Shown here: positions 24,680-35,600 of the stretch, one piece after another
How the letters are laid out: every line of letters starts with the position of its first letter
Position numbering within the stretch: the first letter of the stretch is position 1
Source: Bos javanicus
Lineage: Eukaryota > Chordata > Mammalia > Artiodactyla > Bovidae
Direction of reading: 5' to 3'
NCBI RefSeq assembly: GCF_032452875.1
Contig: NC_083885.1
Coordinates: 63,310,425-63,374,424, forward strand
Length of the DNA: 64,000 nucleotides
Notes under the pieces: model-generated
What the model was told of the DNA's origin: nothing
Database searches by the model: none
What the model saw: only the letters and a program-made list of their open reading frames with translations
Translations under genes and position numbers: made by a program

Positions 24680-25430
24680 AATTCACACTCGCGGTTCTTC
24701 TCAACCCTCTCTCTCTTGCGCTCACTCTCTAATTCTCCCCTATCTCTCTCCTACTTTCTCTCTCTAGGTCTCTGAAATTGCCTCCCTCCTAAATTTTTTC
24801 CTTCTTGTATTTTTTTTTTAAAACACTCTGTACTTCTTGGATTGGTTGATTTGATCTGTCTTCTTTCATTCTGAGGTGATCATTCTCTATCTCATCTTTA
24901 TCTTTCAGCATTATTCATCTGTCTATTCTACTATCTGTCTATATCTCCATTCACAATTCTATCTACCCATCTTATCATCTATCTATATATCCATCCATCG
25001 TTCCACCATCTATCTACCTTCCTATGTATCTATCTACCTATTTTATCATACATGTATATATTCATCCATCATTTTATCTACCTATCTATCATCTATTTCC
25101 ACTTCCATGACTTCCTCTGCTTCTCTATCTCTCTGGGTCTCTTTTGTAATCCCTATCACCCACCCCACATCACCATCTTTCTCGATCTTTGTGCCCACCC
25201 CCCTTCCCAGGTCTCTGATTTTTAGGGCTTCTCTGTCCCCTCCCTTCTTTCTCATTAATTCTCTATCCCTTTTTCTACTTACCATTATTTTTTTCATGTT
25301 TCTCCCACCGGCCCCAGTCCCTCTGGCTTATTTTCTGTGTGTGTGCACAGCAACTGTGTTTCTGCCTCTGCTTTTCGTTGACTCTGTTTTCTCTCTGATT
25401 CCATCTCTGTGGGCTTTGACTGCCATAATC
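24680..25430. repeat. Pyrimidine-rich tract with degenerate (tcta)n in KIR-3
   Basis: Long T/C-rich sequence; about 24885-25105 is an imperfect tctatctacc/ccat tetranucleotide array. The 190-codon plus-strand open frame over it is low complexity and I do not treat it as a gene. Confidence 0.75.
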
Positions 25431-26929
25431 TTACAACGTTTGGTGTGAAGTTGCACGGGAGCCTGAGCATACAGCATGAGAACCCATGAAACACACAACA
25501 TACAGGATCTGGCGTTTGGCTCCGTCACCAGGGACCTTGGTGTCCTGGGGCACAGTGTGGCTCAACCACCCGGAACGAAGCCACATCTGAGTGAACACAG
25601 TATCTGTGCATCACCCGGGGCATGAGGACCAGGGCTCCTGGGGAAACAGCCTGAGACAGATCAACCTGGTCATGAAGTCCTGGGTAGATACATGTGTATC
25701 CTTGGGTTCTTTGAGTAGAGAAGAGAGTGTAGAGTTAAAATGGAAACCAGGCTCCTAAACTGTTTCTGGTCTCTGAGCAAAGTCAGGGTGGAAGGGCACC
25801 CTCTCTGCTACCTGCCTTTCTGTCTGCGTCTCTCACTTCACTCTTTATCTCCATCTCTATCTCTGAGTTCCTCTGTCTCTGCCCCTGCATCTGTCTTTTC
25901 TGTCATAACACGTGGTCTGTACTTGTTTCTCCTCTTTCTTTGTCTCTTGGATGCAACTCTCACCAAGTCGGTTTCTCTCCTTAAAAAGCACCCTTCTCTC
26001 ATCTCCCATACCACCACCTGGGGCTTCCACATCCTGGTACATCCAGTCTGTATGCCAGCTCTTGACATTCTCACCTGTGATCATCGTGTCCAGAGTGTCA
26101 CTGAGGGGCTGACCACTCAGAGTGGGAGAGATCGAAAGCACAGAAACATCTGCAGGAAAACCTCCTCATCTCAAGGTCACCTGCTTACCAACCTTAGTTC
26201 CACATGCGGTTTCATTTCCCTTGGAATGGGATGTAGCAATCATAGATTTTGGGTTTTAGGATGCGGGCAAGATGGGGCACCATCATTCTGCCCACTGCGG
26301 GACCCAATTTCCTCTATTAAATAGCTTTTTATCTAGAATGCCTGGAGCACTTCCTGTCGTTTTGACTGGACCCTGACTCACACTCCCACCGAAAATCTCT
26401 GGGGTCCGGGAGACTGGGACAATGGGTGGCCTCTCTGGACAAGAGCTCTCTGACCAGTACCACAATCTCCAGACTACACTGGGTTTTGATCACGCAGAGG
26501 GGAGGTGACTGTAGTGACCATGACATCTGTAGGTCCCCACGTGTGCTTCAGTCATGGGGTCCATGAGGAAGTCCTTCCAGAATATGATGCCCTGGAGCTC
26601 AAGGACAACAGTTCTGTCACCTTTGTGCAGCCTGAAGCTGTCAAATCCATGAAGGGAGTGACACCAGAGAGACATGTGCTGTCCTTGAGAAATCACAGGA
26701 CTTGGACAGGCTGAGAGGGAGGGCTTGTAGTGATCACCTGGGGAAAAGAATGCATGGTTTACAGTAGAAAATGGGGAACCCCTTCCTCTCACTGGGCTCA
26801 GATGACCCACCCCTTTCCCACATCTCTAAGGCTCCTTTTCAAACCAGGGGAACTCATGCTCCATGGAGACTCCCACACCACAGAGGCATAGCACACCCTA
26901 CACAAAAAACATCTGCTGAGAATTTTGAG

Positions 26930-27150
26930 TGTGTGTGTGTGCTCAGCCATATCTGACTCTTGTGACCCAATGGACTATAGCCCGCCAGACTCCTCTGTCC
27001 ATGGGGATTCTCCAGGCAAGAATACTGAAGTGGGTTGCCATTTCCTTCTCCAGGGGATCTTCCAACCCCAGGATTGAACCCACATCTTCTGCAGCCCCTG
27101 CATTGCAGGCAGGTTCTTCACCACCGAGCTACCCACAAAGCCCGAGAATT
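26930..27150 (-). repeat. Bov-tA SINE (minus) with (gt)n at its edge
   Basis: gtgtgtgtgtgtgctcagc then the standard reversed SINE body (ccaggcaagaatactgaagtgg) ending at the tRNA-like part. Found only in KIR-3. Confidence 0.85.
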
Positions 27151-27614
27151 TTGAGTGTCAACTAACAGATTCTTCCTGGATGTTGATAATGTAAAATTTG
27201 TTTTCTAAAACAAGACAGAGTAGACACCCAATGGAAGAACAACCTGTGTGAGTGAAATGATGTCAGCTCACATGAGAAACACAGGACATGATGGAGCCTG
27301 TGGTAGAACCTTCTGGAATCTCAGGGGGCAGGGCATAGGTTTTCCTCTTCTTCTGAATGGGGGGCAGCAGCAGTTCTCTGCAATACCTATCCATGGAACT
27401 GCTGGAGAGCTTGAGTCATCAACTTGTCCTCCAAGGGTCTGTGGTCCCTGGCCCTGCTGCCTTCCCTCAGTCTACAGATAACACCAGTCCCTCGCAGTCA
27501 CCCCATCTCTGAGCATCACAGTCTCCTGTAGGTGCCCATAGGGCCTGGCTCAGCAGAGGGAAGAGTATCTGGGGGAGGGTCTCTGGGCCAGAACTGGGGG
27601 CTAGATTTCCCTGA

Positions 27615-27822
27615 AAGTGTTAGTCAACCAGTCGTGTCTGACTCTTTGTGACCCCATGGGCTATAGCCCACCAGACTCCTGTATCCATGGAATTGTCCAG
27701 GCAAGAATACTGGAGTGGCTTGCCATTTCCTTCTCTAGGGGATCTTCCGAAACCCAGGGATCAAACCCAGGTCTCCCTCACTGCAAGCAGACTCTCTACC
27801 ATCAAAGCCACCCTGGGCTCCC
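27615..27822 (-). repeat. Bov-tA SINE (minus)
   Basis: tgactctttgtgaccccatggg, ccaggcaagaatactggagtgg, ccaccctgggctccc. It lies between D0 and leader exon 2 of KIR-3 and is absent from the other units. Confidence 0.85.
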
Positions 27823-28261
27823 ATTTTCTACTTCCAAAAGACCACCCTCATATGGTTATGACTTCCCATGGTTGACACATCACCCTACCTTCTGTGCCAT
27901 CTTCCCTCTAATTACAGGAGAGACTTACTTGAGGAGGATGGCAACCACGGTTTGGGGGAAAGACTTACTCTCTTGTGCCCAGATGCTCTGGATCAAGAAG
28001 AATCCTGGAAGAAAGACTCATGATGGATGATCCATCTCATGTCAGACCTGGCCTTCTACTCCCCCAGCGTGTTCTATGGGCCTCGTTGGCAAGGATGTTG
28101 CTCGGCCTTGATGAACCCAACCATCAAGGTCCACTTTGCCCCTGTGGAGGACAGGGCTCTCTGTTAAGGTGGACACAGCCCTCCTGGTCAATATTTGCAC
28201 CAGGCTTTATTCCTTTCCAGGACTCACCAAGACATATCAGGCTGACGATGGCAGACAGCAT

Positions 28262-28671
28262 GACGCTGCTCTTACTGAGCAGGAGGCAGCAGCTCTGCAG
28301 ACCTAAAGAGTACACAGGATGTTATGATGACACCCAAACTAACATCGTGTGCAAGCTGACCACAGGATGGAAAGATGACTCACACAGGCTCTTCTTACCT
28401 TAAAAAAGGCAGAGTGTGGGGGCCCTGGCTGAGGGAGGAATTGGGCTTCCTGGAAAATGTTAAGGCCAGTGCTGTCTCCTCAGATTGTTTAACAAACTTG
28501 AACCACAACCTCTGACCCAACCCACCTTTGGCTACGTTTTCAAGTTTACCAAAAATGTATGCCGCAATATCTAATCTGTGATGACTTTGAGGCACTGAAT
28601 TATTTTCTATTTTCATTCTTGATATGATTTTCATAGAATTTCTTATTTCATTCCTATATTAAAAAATTTCC
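28262..28671. other. KIR-3 5' flank, no gene seen
   Basis: No similarity that I can see to the 5' flanks of KIR-1, KIR-2 or KIR-4, in keeping with a different origin for the KIR-3 5' half. No repeat or gene recognised. Confidence 0.5.
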
Positions 28672-29492
28672 AAGCATTATATTTTATCTTTATTTTTTTT
28701 TATTTTTAAACTTTACAATATTGTATTAGTTTTGCCAAATATCGAAATGAATCCGCCACAGGTATACCCACGTTCCCCATCCTGAACTCTCCTCCCTCCC
28801 CCCCCCACCCTCCCTCTGGGTCGTCCCAGTGCACCAGCCCCAAGCATCTAGTATCGTGCATCAAACCTGGACAATTCCATTCACCATTGCAACGGAAAGA
28901 ATAAAATACTTAGGAATATATCTACCTAAAGAAACTAAAGACCTATACATAGAAAACTATAAAACACTGGTGAAAGAAATCAAAGAGGACACTAATAGAT
29001 GGAGAAATATACCATGGTCATGCATTGGAAGAATCAATATAGTGAAAATGAGTATACTACCCAAAGCAATTTATAGATTCAATGCAATCCCTATCAAGCT
29101 ACCAACGGTATTCTTCACAGAGCTAGAACAAATAATTTCACAATTTGTATGGAAATACAAAAAACTTTGAATAGCCAAAGCTATCTTGAGAAAGAAGAAT
29201 GGAACTGGAGGAATCAACCTACCTGACTTCAGACTCTATTACAAAGCCACAGTTATCAAGACAGTATGGTACTGGCACAAAGACAGAAATATTGATCAAT
29301 GGAACAAAATAGAAAGCCCAGAGATAAATCCATGCACATATGGACACCTTATCTTTGACAAAGGAGGCAAGAATATACAATGGATTAAAGACAATCTCTT
29401 TAACAAGTGGTGCTGGGAAATCTGGTCAACCACTTGTAAAAGAATGAAACTAGAACACTTTCTAACACCATAAGCATTATATTTTATCTTTA
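28672..29492. mobile_element. Twin-primed (5'-inverted) L1 with 21-bp target-site duplication
   Basis: A perfect 21-bp direct repeat flanks the block (28672-28692 and 29472-29492, aagcattatattttatctt...). Inside, 28693 to about 28870 is the L1 3' end in minus orientation (T-rich start, tttacaatattgtattag). From about 28871 to 29471 the orientation flips: L1 ORF2 reads on the plus strand (LGIYLPKETKDLY, FVWKYKKL). An inverted 5' segment inside one target duplication is the known product of twin priming. Confidence 0.85.
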
Positions 29493-29804
29493 ATGTTCAA
29501 CCATCTCTATGACATCCACAGTAAAAATGGCTTTATTGAAAATGCTAATTTCATGATTTTTTAAAATTTATGCATTTTCTTATATTGTATTTTCTTTTCC
29601 CTGTATGTATGCACTGCCAAGTTCCTTGAACATGTAACAATTTTTAAAAATTTATGAATAGTTGGCTTACAATATTATATTAGCTACAGGTGTATACATA
29701 GTGATTCAGCATTTTCATAGATTACACAGAGTACAAAATATTATAAAATATTGACTATATTCCCTGTTCCAGACATTATAGCCCTGTGACTTAATTATTT
29801 TATA

Positions 29805-31372
29805 AATGGTTGTTGGTATTTCTTTTTTTTTTTTTTTTTTTAAATAATGTTTAATAAGCAAATACCTAAATCCCCAATATTCAGGGTACATTTCTTTGAC
29901 TAGGAAAGTGTCATTTTTAAGAATTGGAAGTTTCCATTCAAATCTTCCTTTATCCTGTTGACTTTTCTCTCCCTAGTGATTCTCCAGGCTTGTGGTGTCT
30001 TATTTTTTAAGTATGGGGCAAGTGTGGCTGGTTTTTCTGTTCCCCTCTTATTCCCTTCTGCACTTCTCTTTTCACTGCCTCCTCTCATTTCCAAAAGAAC
30101 GAAAGTGTGCATTTTTTTCCTCCAGTGGTTTCCAGTTGCAAATGAAAGTATCTAAATTAAATCGCATCCACCTTTTTAGGAGTGCAGAGAGGAACTACCC
30201 CGCCAAGCATTTGAAGCACGCTATCTATGCTTGATCCAAAAAAAAGTTTTACAGGAAATTACAAAGAATGTAGGGGATAATTGCCCATGTTTCCACTACC
30301 CAATGACAAATACTATTTGGAGTATTTCTGCAGAGGCCCTTTCTTCCTTTTCCTTTCTGTTTTCTGGGGTCTGAGTTTATGAGTATAGGGATAATTGCCC
30401 ATGTTTCCACTACCCAATGACAAATACTATTTGGAGTATTTTTGCAGAGGCCCTTTCTTCCTTTTCCTTTCTGTTTTCTGGGGTCTGAGTTTATGAGTAT
30501 AGGGATAATTGCCCATGTTTCCACTACCCAATGACAAATACTATTTGGAGTATTTCTGCAGAGGCCCTTTCTTCCTCTTCCTTTCTGGTTTCTGGGCTCT
30601 GAGTTTTTTTTTTTTTTTTTAATTAATTTTATTTTATTTTTAAACTTTATATAATTGTATTAGTTTTGCCAAATATCAAAATGAATCCACCACAGGTATA
30701 CATGTGTTCCCCATCCTGAACCCTCCTCCCTCCTCCCTCCCCATACCATCCCTCTGGGTCGTCCCAGTGCACTAGCCCCAAGCATCCAGTATCGTGCATT
30801 GAACCTGGACTGGCATCTCGTTTCATACATGATATTTTACATGTTTCAATGCCATTCTCCCAAATCTTCCCACCCTCTCCCTCTCCCACAAAGTCCATAA
30901 GACTGTTCTATACGTCAGTGTCTCTTTTGCTGTCTCGTATACAGGGTTATCGTTACCATCTTTCTAAATTCCATATATATGCGTTAGTATACTGTATTGG
31001 TGTTTTTCCTTCTGGCTTACTTCACTCTGTATAATAGGCTCCAGTTTCATCCACCTCATTAGAACTGATTCAAATGTATTCTTTTTAATGGCTGAGTAAT
31101 ACTCCATTGTGTATATGTACCACAGCTTTCTTATCCATTCATCTGCTGATGGACATCTAGGTTGCTTCCATGTCCTGGCTATTATAAACAGTGCTGCGAT
31201 GAACATTGGGGTACACGTGTCTCTTTCCCTTCTGGTTTCCTCAGTGTGTATGCCCAGCAGTGGGATTGCTGGATCATAAGGCAGTTCTATTTCCAGTTTT
31301 TTAAGGAATCTCCACACTGTTCTCCATAGTGGCTGTACTAGTTTGCATTCCCAATGGTTGTTGGTATTTCTT
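29805..31372 (-). mobile_element. L1 insertion with target-site duplication and 3'-transduced flank
   Basis: Direct repeat aatggttgttggtatttctt at 29805-29824 and 31353-31372. In element order (minus): L1 ORF2 C-terminus and 3' end (31352 to about 30623; RFLKKLEIELPYDPAIPLLG, WIRKLWYIYTMEYYS), an internal A-tract (T run about 30607-30622), about 765 nt of non-L1 sequence (30606-29843), then a terminal A-tail (T run 29825-29841) with ATTAAA just upstream in element sense. The target junction TTCTT/AA fits the L1 endonuclease preference. Confidence 0.75.
30274..30612. repeat. Three-copy 114-bp tandem repeat
   Basis: Copies start at 30274, 30388 and 30502 (gggataattgcccatgtttc). They are nearly identical, differing at a handful of positions. 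The third is cut by the T run of the L1. It lies wholly within the transduced segment. Confidence 0.9.
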
Positions 31373-31805
31373 AATCCAGTCTACATACTTTGCTGCCCCT
31401 CACACCCAGCCCTCTCCCCTCTGGTAACCACTAGTTTCTTCTTTGAGTCTGTGAGCCTGATTCTCCTTTGTTATATTTGTTCATCTATTTTTATTTTCTT
31501 AATACTTATTTTTGTTTATCTGGCTGCGTCAGATCTGAGATGTGGAACGTGGTATCCTTTTAGTTGTAGCTTGTGGGATCGAGTTCTCTGACCAGAGATT
31601 GAACCTGGACCCCCTGCATTGTGAACCCAGAGTCTTAGTCACTGGACCATTACAGAAATCACTATTTTGATTTTTAGATTCCACATAGAAGTGAAAATAT
31701 ATAGCATTTCTCTTTCCCTGTCTGACTTATTTCACTAAGCATAATGACCTCCAAGTCAATTCATGTTCTCAAAAGTCAGGAGTTTATTCTTTTTAGAAAG
31801 CTGAG

Positions 31806-32012
31806 GGGGCTTCTCTGGTGGCACAGTGGTAAAGAATCTGCCTGTCATTGCAAGAGACCTGAGAGACCTGAGTTTGATGACTCGAGAAGATCCCCTGAAG
31901 AAAAGAATGGAAACCGATTCCAGTATTCTTGCCTGGAGAATCCCATGCACACAGGAGCCTGGGCGGCTACAGACCATGGGTCGCAAAAACGACTGAGTTG
32001 ACTTAGCATGCG
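31806..32012 (+). repeat. Bov-tA SINE, 3' flank of KIR-4
   Basis: ggcttctctggtggcacagtg tRNA-like head and ggagaatcccatgcacac body. Equivalent in position to 10118-10345. Confidence 0.85.
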
Positions 32013-32647
32013 TGTGTTCAGCCTAATATGGTTAGTGGCACCATACTGGCTATCTCAGAGTATACTTCATCTTTTTATTTGGCCAACTAACATTATTATT
32101 TTTTCATGGAAAGCATTTTATTTTCAATATAACGGTGTGCACATGTCAATCCCAAACTCCCAAACTATCTGTCCCGCCACTCCTCCCCTCTGGTAACTCT
32201 AAGTTTGTTCTCTAAGTCTACAAGTCTGTTTCAGTCTTGTAAATAAGTTTACCCTTGTAAAATGTTACTGAACAGAGGGGTTTACTTTTATTCATTTTGT
32301 TTTAAACTGAATAATTTGAAGAATCAACTGGCAAATTTTTTATGCTTTATTGGAATTGTATAAAAAGTAGGGTGATCATGATAAGCTACCTAGTATGAGC
32401 GATTGATTATAGTATCTCCCCAAAAGGTGAGATAGTTACAATAGAGTCCTAGAATAGCCAGGCGATCATTAAGAGGTGGTGGGATTTTTGAAGACGATAC
32501 TGTAATTCTTGGACTCCACTCCTCACCTCAGAGTTGCTGGGCTGCTTTGGAGGGGAAGGAGTGTCCATGAAGAACCCCTTTAACAAGAGATCTAGGTCCT
32601 CGATTGGTGACACTCTGTGTGCTCAGAGGATGGGGCCAATTCAGGGC
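32013..32647. other. KIR-4 3' flank
   Basis: L1 3'-region fragment (about 32090-32260, minus), then sequence shared with the 3' flanks of KIR-2 and KIR-3. No separate gene. Confidence 0.6.
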
Positions 32648-35600
32648 TCAGCACAGTCTTGGTTTACATCGAATTTCGAATTTCTCATAAATAATGGGTT
32701 CAGCAGAGGGGTGCATGGGCCTCAGGGGAGTGGGATTGAACCGTCTCTCAGAGAGGGTCCCGAGGTCCAAGTGAGCGTATATCACGTCTTCTGCTGCAGA
32801 GTCCTGAGAGGAGAGAGGTGAGAATGATGGACTGAGGTGTGATCTTCAAAGGCTGGGGCATTGGGCATTGGAGGGGCTCAGACTATGGCAAGGATTTGGG
32901 CTGGGAGGACTCACTTCACCATTCACTGTTCTGTCTTCCATGGGCTCTCCTTCCATGATGGCAACATCTGCAAATGGAAGAGAGTCAAGGCTCTTCAGGG
33001 TGGAGGCAGTTATTCCAGACCTCCGTAACTTTGATAGTTACGTCAAAGCCAGAAAAAGGCAGGGGTGTGCCCCAGGTTGCTGAGCCTGTCTACTCCACTA
33101 AATGAAAACAAAACAAAACAAAATATTCCATAAACAAGCCCAACCATTCACAGACTGTCTCATGAATCTGTGCAAACTCATGGACCCATCCTACATCTTC
33201 TGTTATGGACCATCCTCTTCCAAAAATCAGCAGATTCCCAAGATCATGTAGGGGAAAAAATGCATGGTTGTAGTGTAAGGGAAGAACAGGGCTTGAAATG
33301 TCCCTGGTGACCCGAGGATTAAGGGTCAACCTTCCAGTTCAGGGAGTGGGGTTCTATCCCTGGTGGGAGAATTGAGATCCCACATGCCTTGAAGCAACTA
33401 TCCTTAGTGCTGCAACTGCTGAGCCCGTGAGCTCTGTAGCCTTGAACTGCACCCCAGCACCACAATGAGGATCCCCCATGCTGCAGCCAAGACCTGATGC
33501 AGCCAAGAATAAATCAACACATATTTTCATAAAAATTACAGGGTTCCCTGGGTCTCTGGAAGATGTTTCATCAGGGATTACAACAACGGAAATCAGTTTT
33601 TAACCTACAAGAAATGAAAACGCCATTCTCTGCTATGAGCCCACTCCCCCTGGGTCAGATGATGCTCAGCTCACCACCTTCAGACTTACGATTTTGGGTA
33701 GAACACCAGTGATAGACAAGAGCAGCGAGGATGATGGTGTTAGATGTGAAGGCTATGATGAGCCCAAGGACAATGTACCATGTGCTGGAGTGTGCTTGAG
33801 GAAGCTGTGCTTCTGCCAACAAGCCAAGGGAAGAAGGTCTGGTTATTCGTTGCATACACCCTGCCCCTACACACAGGAGTTATTGTTTCCTTGTGTCAAG
33901 TGTGTCAGCACCTGTCAACCTGATCAGTTATGGCCTCCACTTCCCATGCTTAGTTCACAAAACTCTAAGAGGAATAATACATATAAAGGTGCTCCCTAAA
34001 ATTCTCCACTTGCACTGCCATCCATACCCAAAGATCCTGGTGGAGGGAGGGTAAGCATCTCCCTTAAACATGGGGTTAGGTCACTCTGATCCACTTTCTT
34101 CAATTTAGAAATTCCCAGTCACAGAGCATGAGAAGCTCAATGTCCCCTCTGGTTCTAGGCAGACCATGGTCTCAAATGCTCACGTGACAGGGACATTGAG
34201 GAGCCCAAAGTCACAGAGCTGGGAGTTGGCAGAGCCAACACACACACAGGAACCCTCTGTCTTCTCAGAAATTTTCTGAGATAGGACACCATCTTGCTTA
34301 CCTTCTGTGGTGTGTGGATTCATGGTTGATGGGCAAGTACTTGTAGTGGATCCTTGGGGAAAAAAAGAGAGAAGGGGTGAACAGTAACCTTCCTCATACT
34401 AACTGAAGGTGGAATGTTGTTTCTGGAAGGTTGACCTCCTGCCTGCCCTTGACTCTGTCATCCCTCAGAGCACTGATGGTGGAGGGGAGAGCTTCTGGTC
34501 CCTCCCCGTGAATGCGTTGAGTGGACCCTCCATCCTGGAGAAGGGATGGTGGAAGGAGGCAGGAAAGATATGCCGGGTGGTGAAAGACAGCTGTAAGCAA
34601 GACATTCTCTCTGCTCCTGGAATGAGTATCTGTGCTCCTTAATTGGGAAATCACCTGTATGTCAGAGGTGCTTCTGGGAAAACATTAAGAGCAAGTGGCC
34701 AATGCAATCTCTGATCTTTCCAAATGAGCCTAGCCTCTCCTCCTCCAGGGTCTACCCTGGCTCTTTTCCTTTTTTGCATGGATAGACAGGACTCTGATGT
34801 GGAGCATCCATACAGGAAGTGGAAGAGGGTTGAGATGGATCTACTATCTCTCTTTCTCTCTGGTTCTCATTGCCTCCATTCCTCCAGAAGCCATAAGGTT
34901 CCCCTAACACCAACAAGGAGCCTTTGATATATGGCTCATCATACAGTAACATGTTATGCAAAAACCCAAATGGGCTTTTTGCCCAGTGCAATCTCATTTT
35001 CTAGATTGTAAAGCATGGGACTCTTCATGGGTTCTCCAGGCAAGAATACTGGAATGGGTTGCCACTTTTAACTCCAGGGGACCACGTTTTGTCAGGACTC
35101 TTCACTATGACCCTTCAGGCTTGGGTGGCCCTGCATGACTGGCTCATAGCTTCACTGAGGTACGAAGGCCTCTTCACCATTACAAGGCTGTGATCCATGT
35201 GGAGGAGATAGTGAAGGACAGAGGAGTCTGTTGTGCTGCAGTCCACAAGGTGGCAAAGGGTTGGACAACATAGCGACTGAACAGGAACAACAAAGCCTGG
35301 GCCAGAAAGAGGTTCCTCACCTGTGACAGACAGGAACAGTGGGTCGCTGGAGTCTGACCAGAAGTAGGGAGAGTGAGTGAAGGAGCCATAGCACCTGTAG
35401 ATCCCACTGTGGGCTGGGGTCCCAGGACCCAGAGGGAACTCTGCCTGGAGTGCTCCATGGGGGCTCTGCCCTCCAGCAAGTGGGCACCCAAGGTTCTCCC
35501 CATCCCTGAGCAGATGGAACTGGTCAAAGGCACTCTCGGAGCTGCAGACCAAGGTCACATTCTCTCCTGACCTCACCACAGGGCACCCCTGGGCTGAGAG

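Larger units (their letters stand above)
21297..28261 (-). pseudogene. KIR: KIR-3: chimeric KIR pseudogene, activating-type 3' half
   Basis: Exons: leader 28228-28261 and 27969-28004; D0 26455-26737; D1 remnant about 26075-26155; D2 24314-24608; stem 23288-23338; TM 22436-22553; cytoplasmic 21605-21657 and 21297-21491. The leader (MLSAIVSLICL then GFFLIQSIWAQE) and D0 (CHSLHGFDSFRLHKGD) differ from the other three units and look more like human KIR2D/3D leaders and D0. D0 has a TGA in place of the WSAP Trp and a changed length (283 nt). Only the last about 80 nt of D1 survive. D2 has a 1-nt loss, a TAG (24485-24487) and a 4-nt deletion. The TM carries Arg (LLLRLSIAFVYT), like KIR-2, and exon 7 is also 118 nt. 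The last exon is open for 64 codons but its first ITIM is VIFVQF (Tyr lost); SIYEEF remains. Not functional as a receptor. Confidence 0.85.
29640..31800 (-). repeat. Older L1 fragments interrupted by later insertions
   Basis: About 29640-29804, 31373-31500 and 31665-31800 read as one old L1 in minus orientation (ggcttacaatattatattag ... ctggtaaccactagtttcttc ... attccacatagaagtgaaaatat). It is broken by the L1 at 29825-31352 and by a CHR-type SINE (minus) at about 31505-31665. Confidence 0.6.

Noticed and set aside
24876..25448. 190-codon plus-strand open frame
   Set aside because: It covers a pyrimidine-rich and tetranucleotide repeat tract inside KIR-3. The translation is low complexity (Ser/Tyr/Ile/Leu) and has no domain.
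28829..29473. Two plus-strand open frames that look like protein-coding genes
   Set aside because: They are L1 ORF2 fragments in the inverted part of a twin-primed L1.
30274..30612. Three direct repeats considered as a CRISPR-like or coding repeat array
   Set aside because: The units are head-to-tail 114-bp copies without spacers, in a vertebrate genome, inside a transduced L1 flank; a minisatellite explains them.
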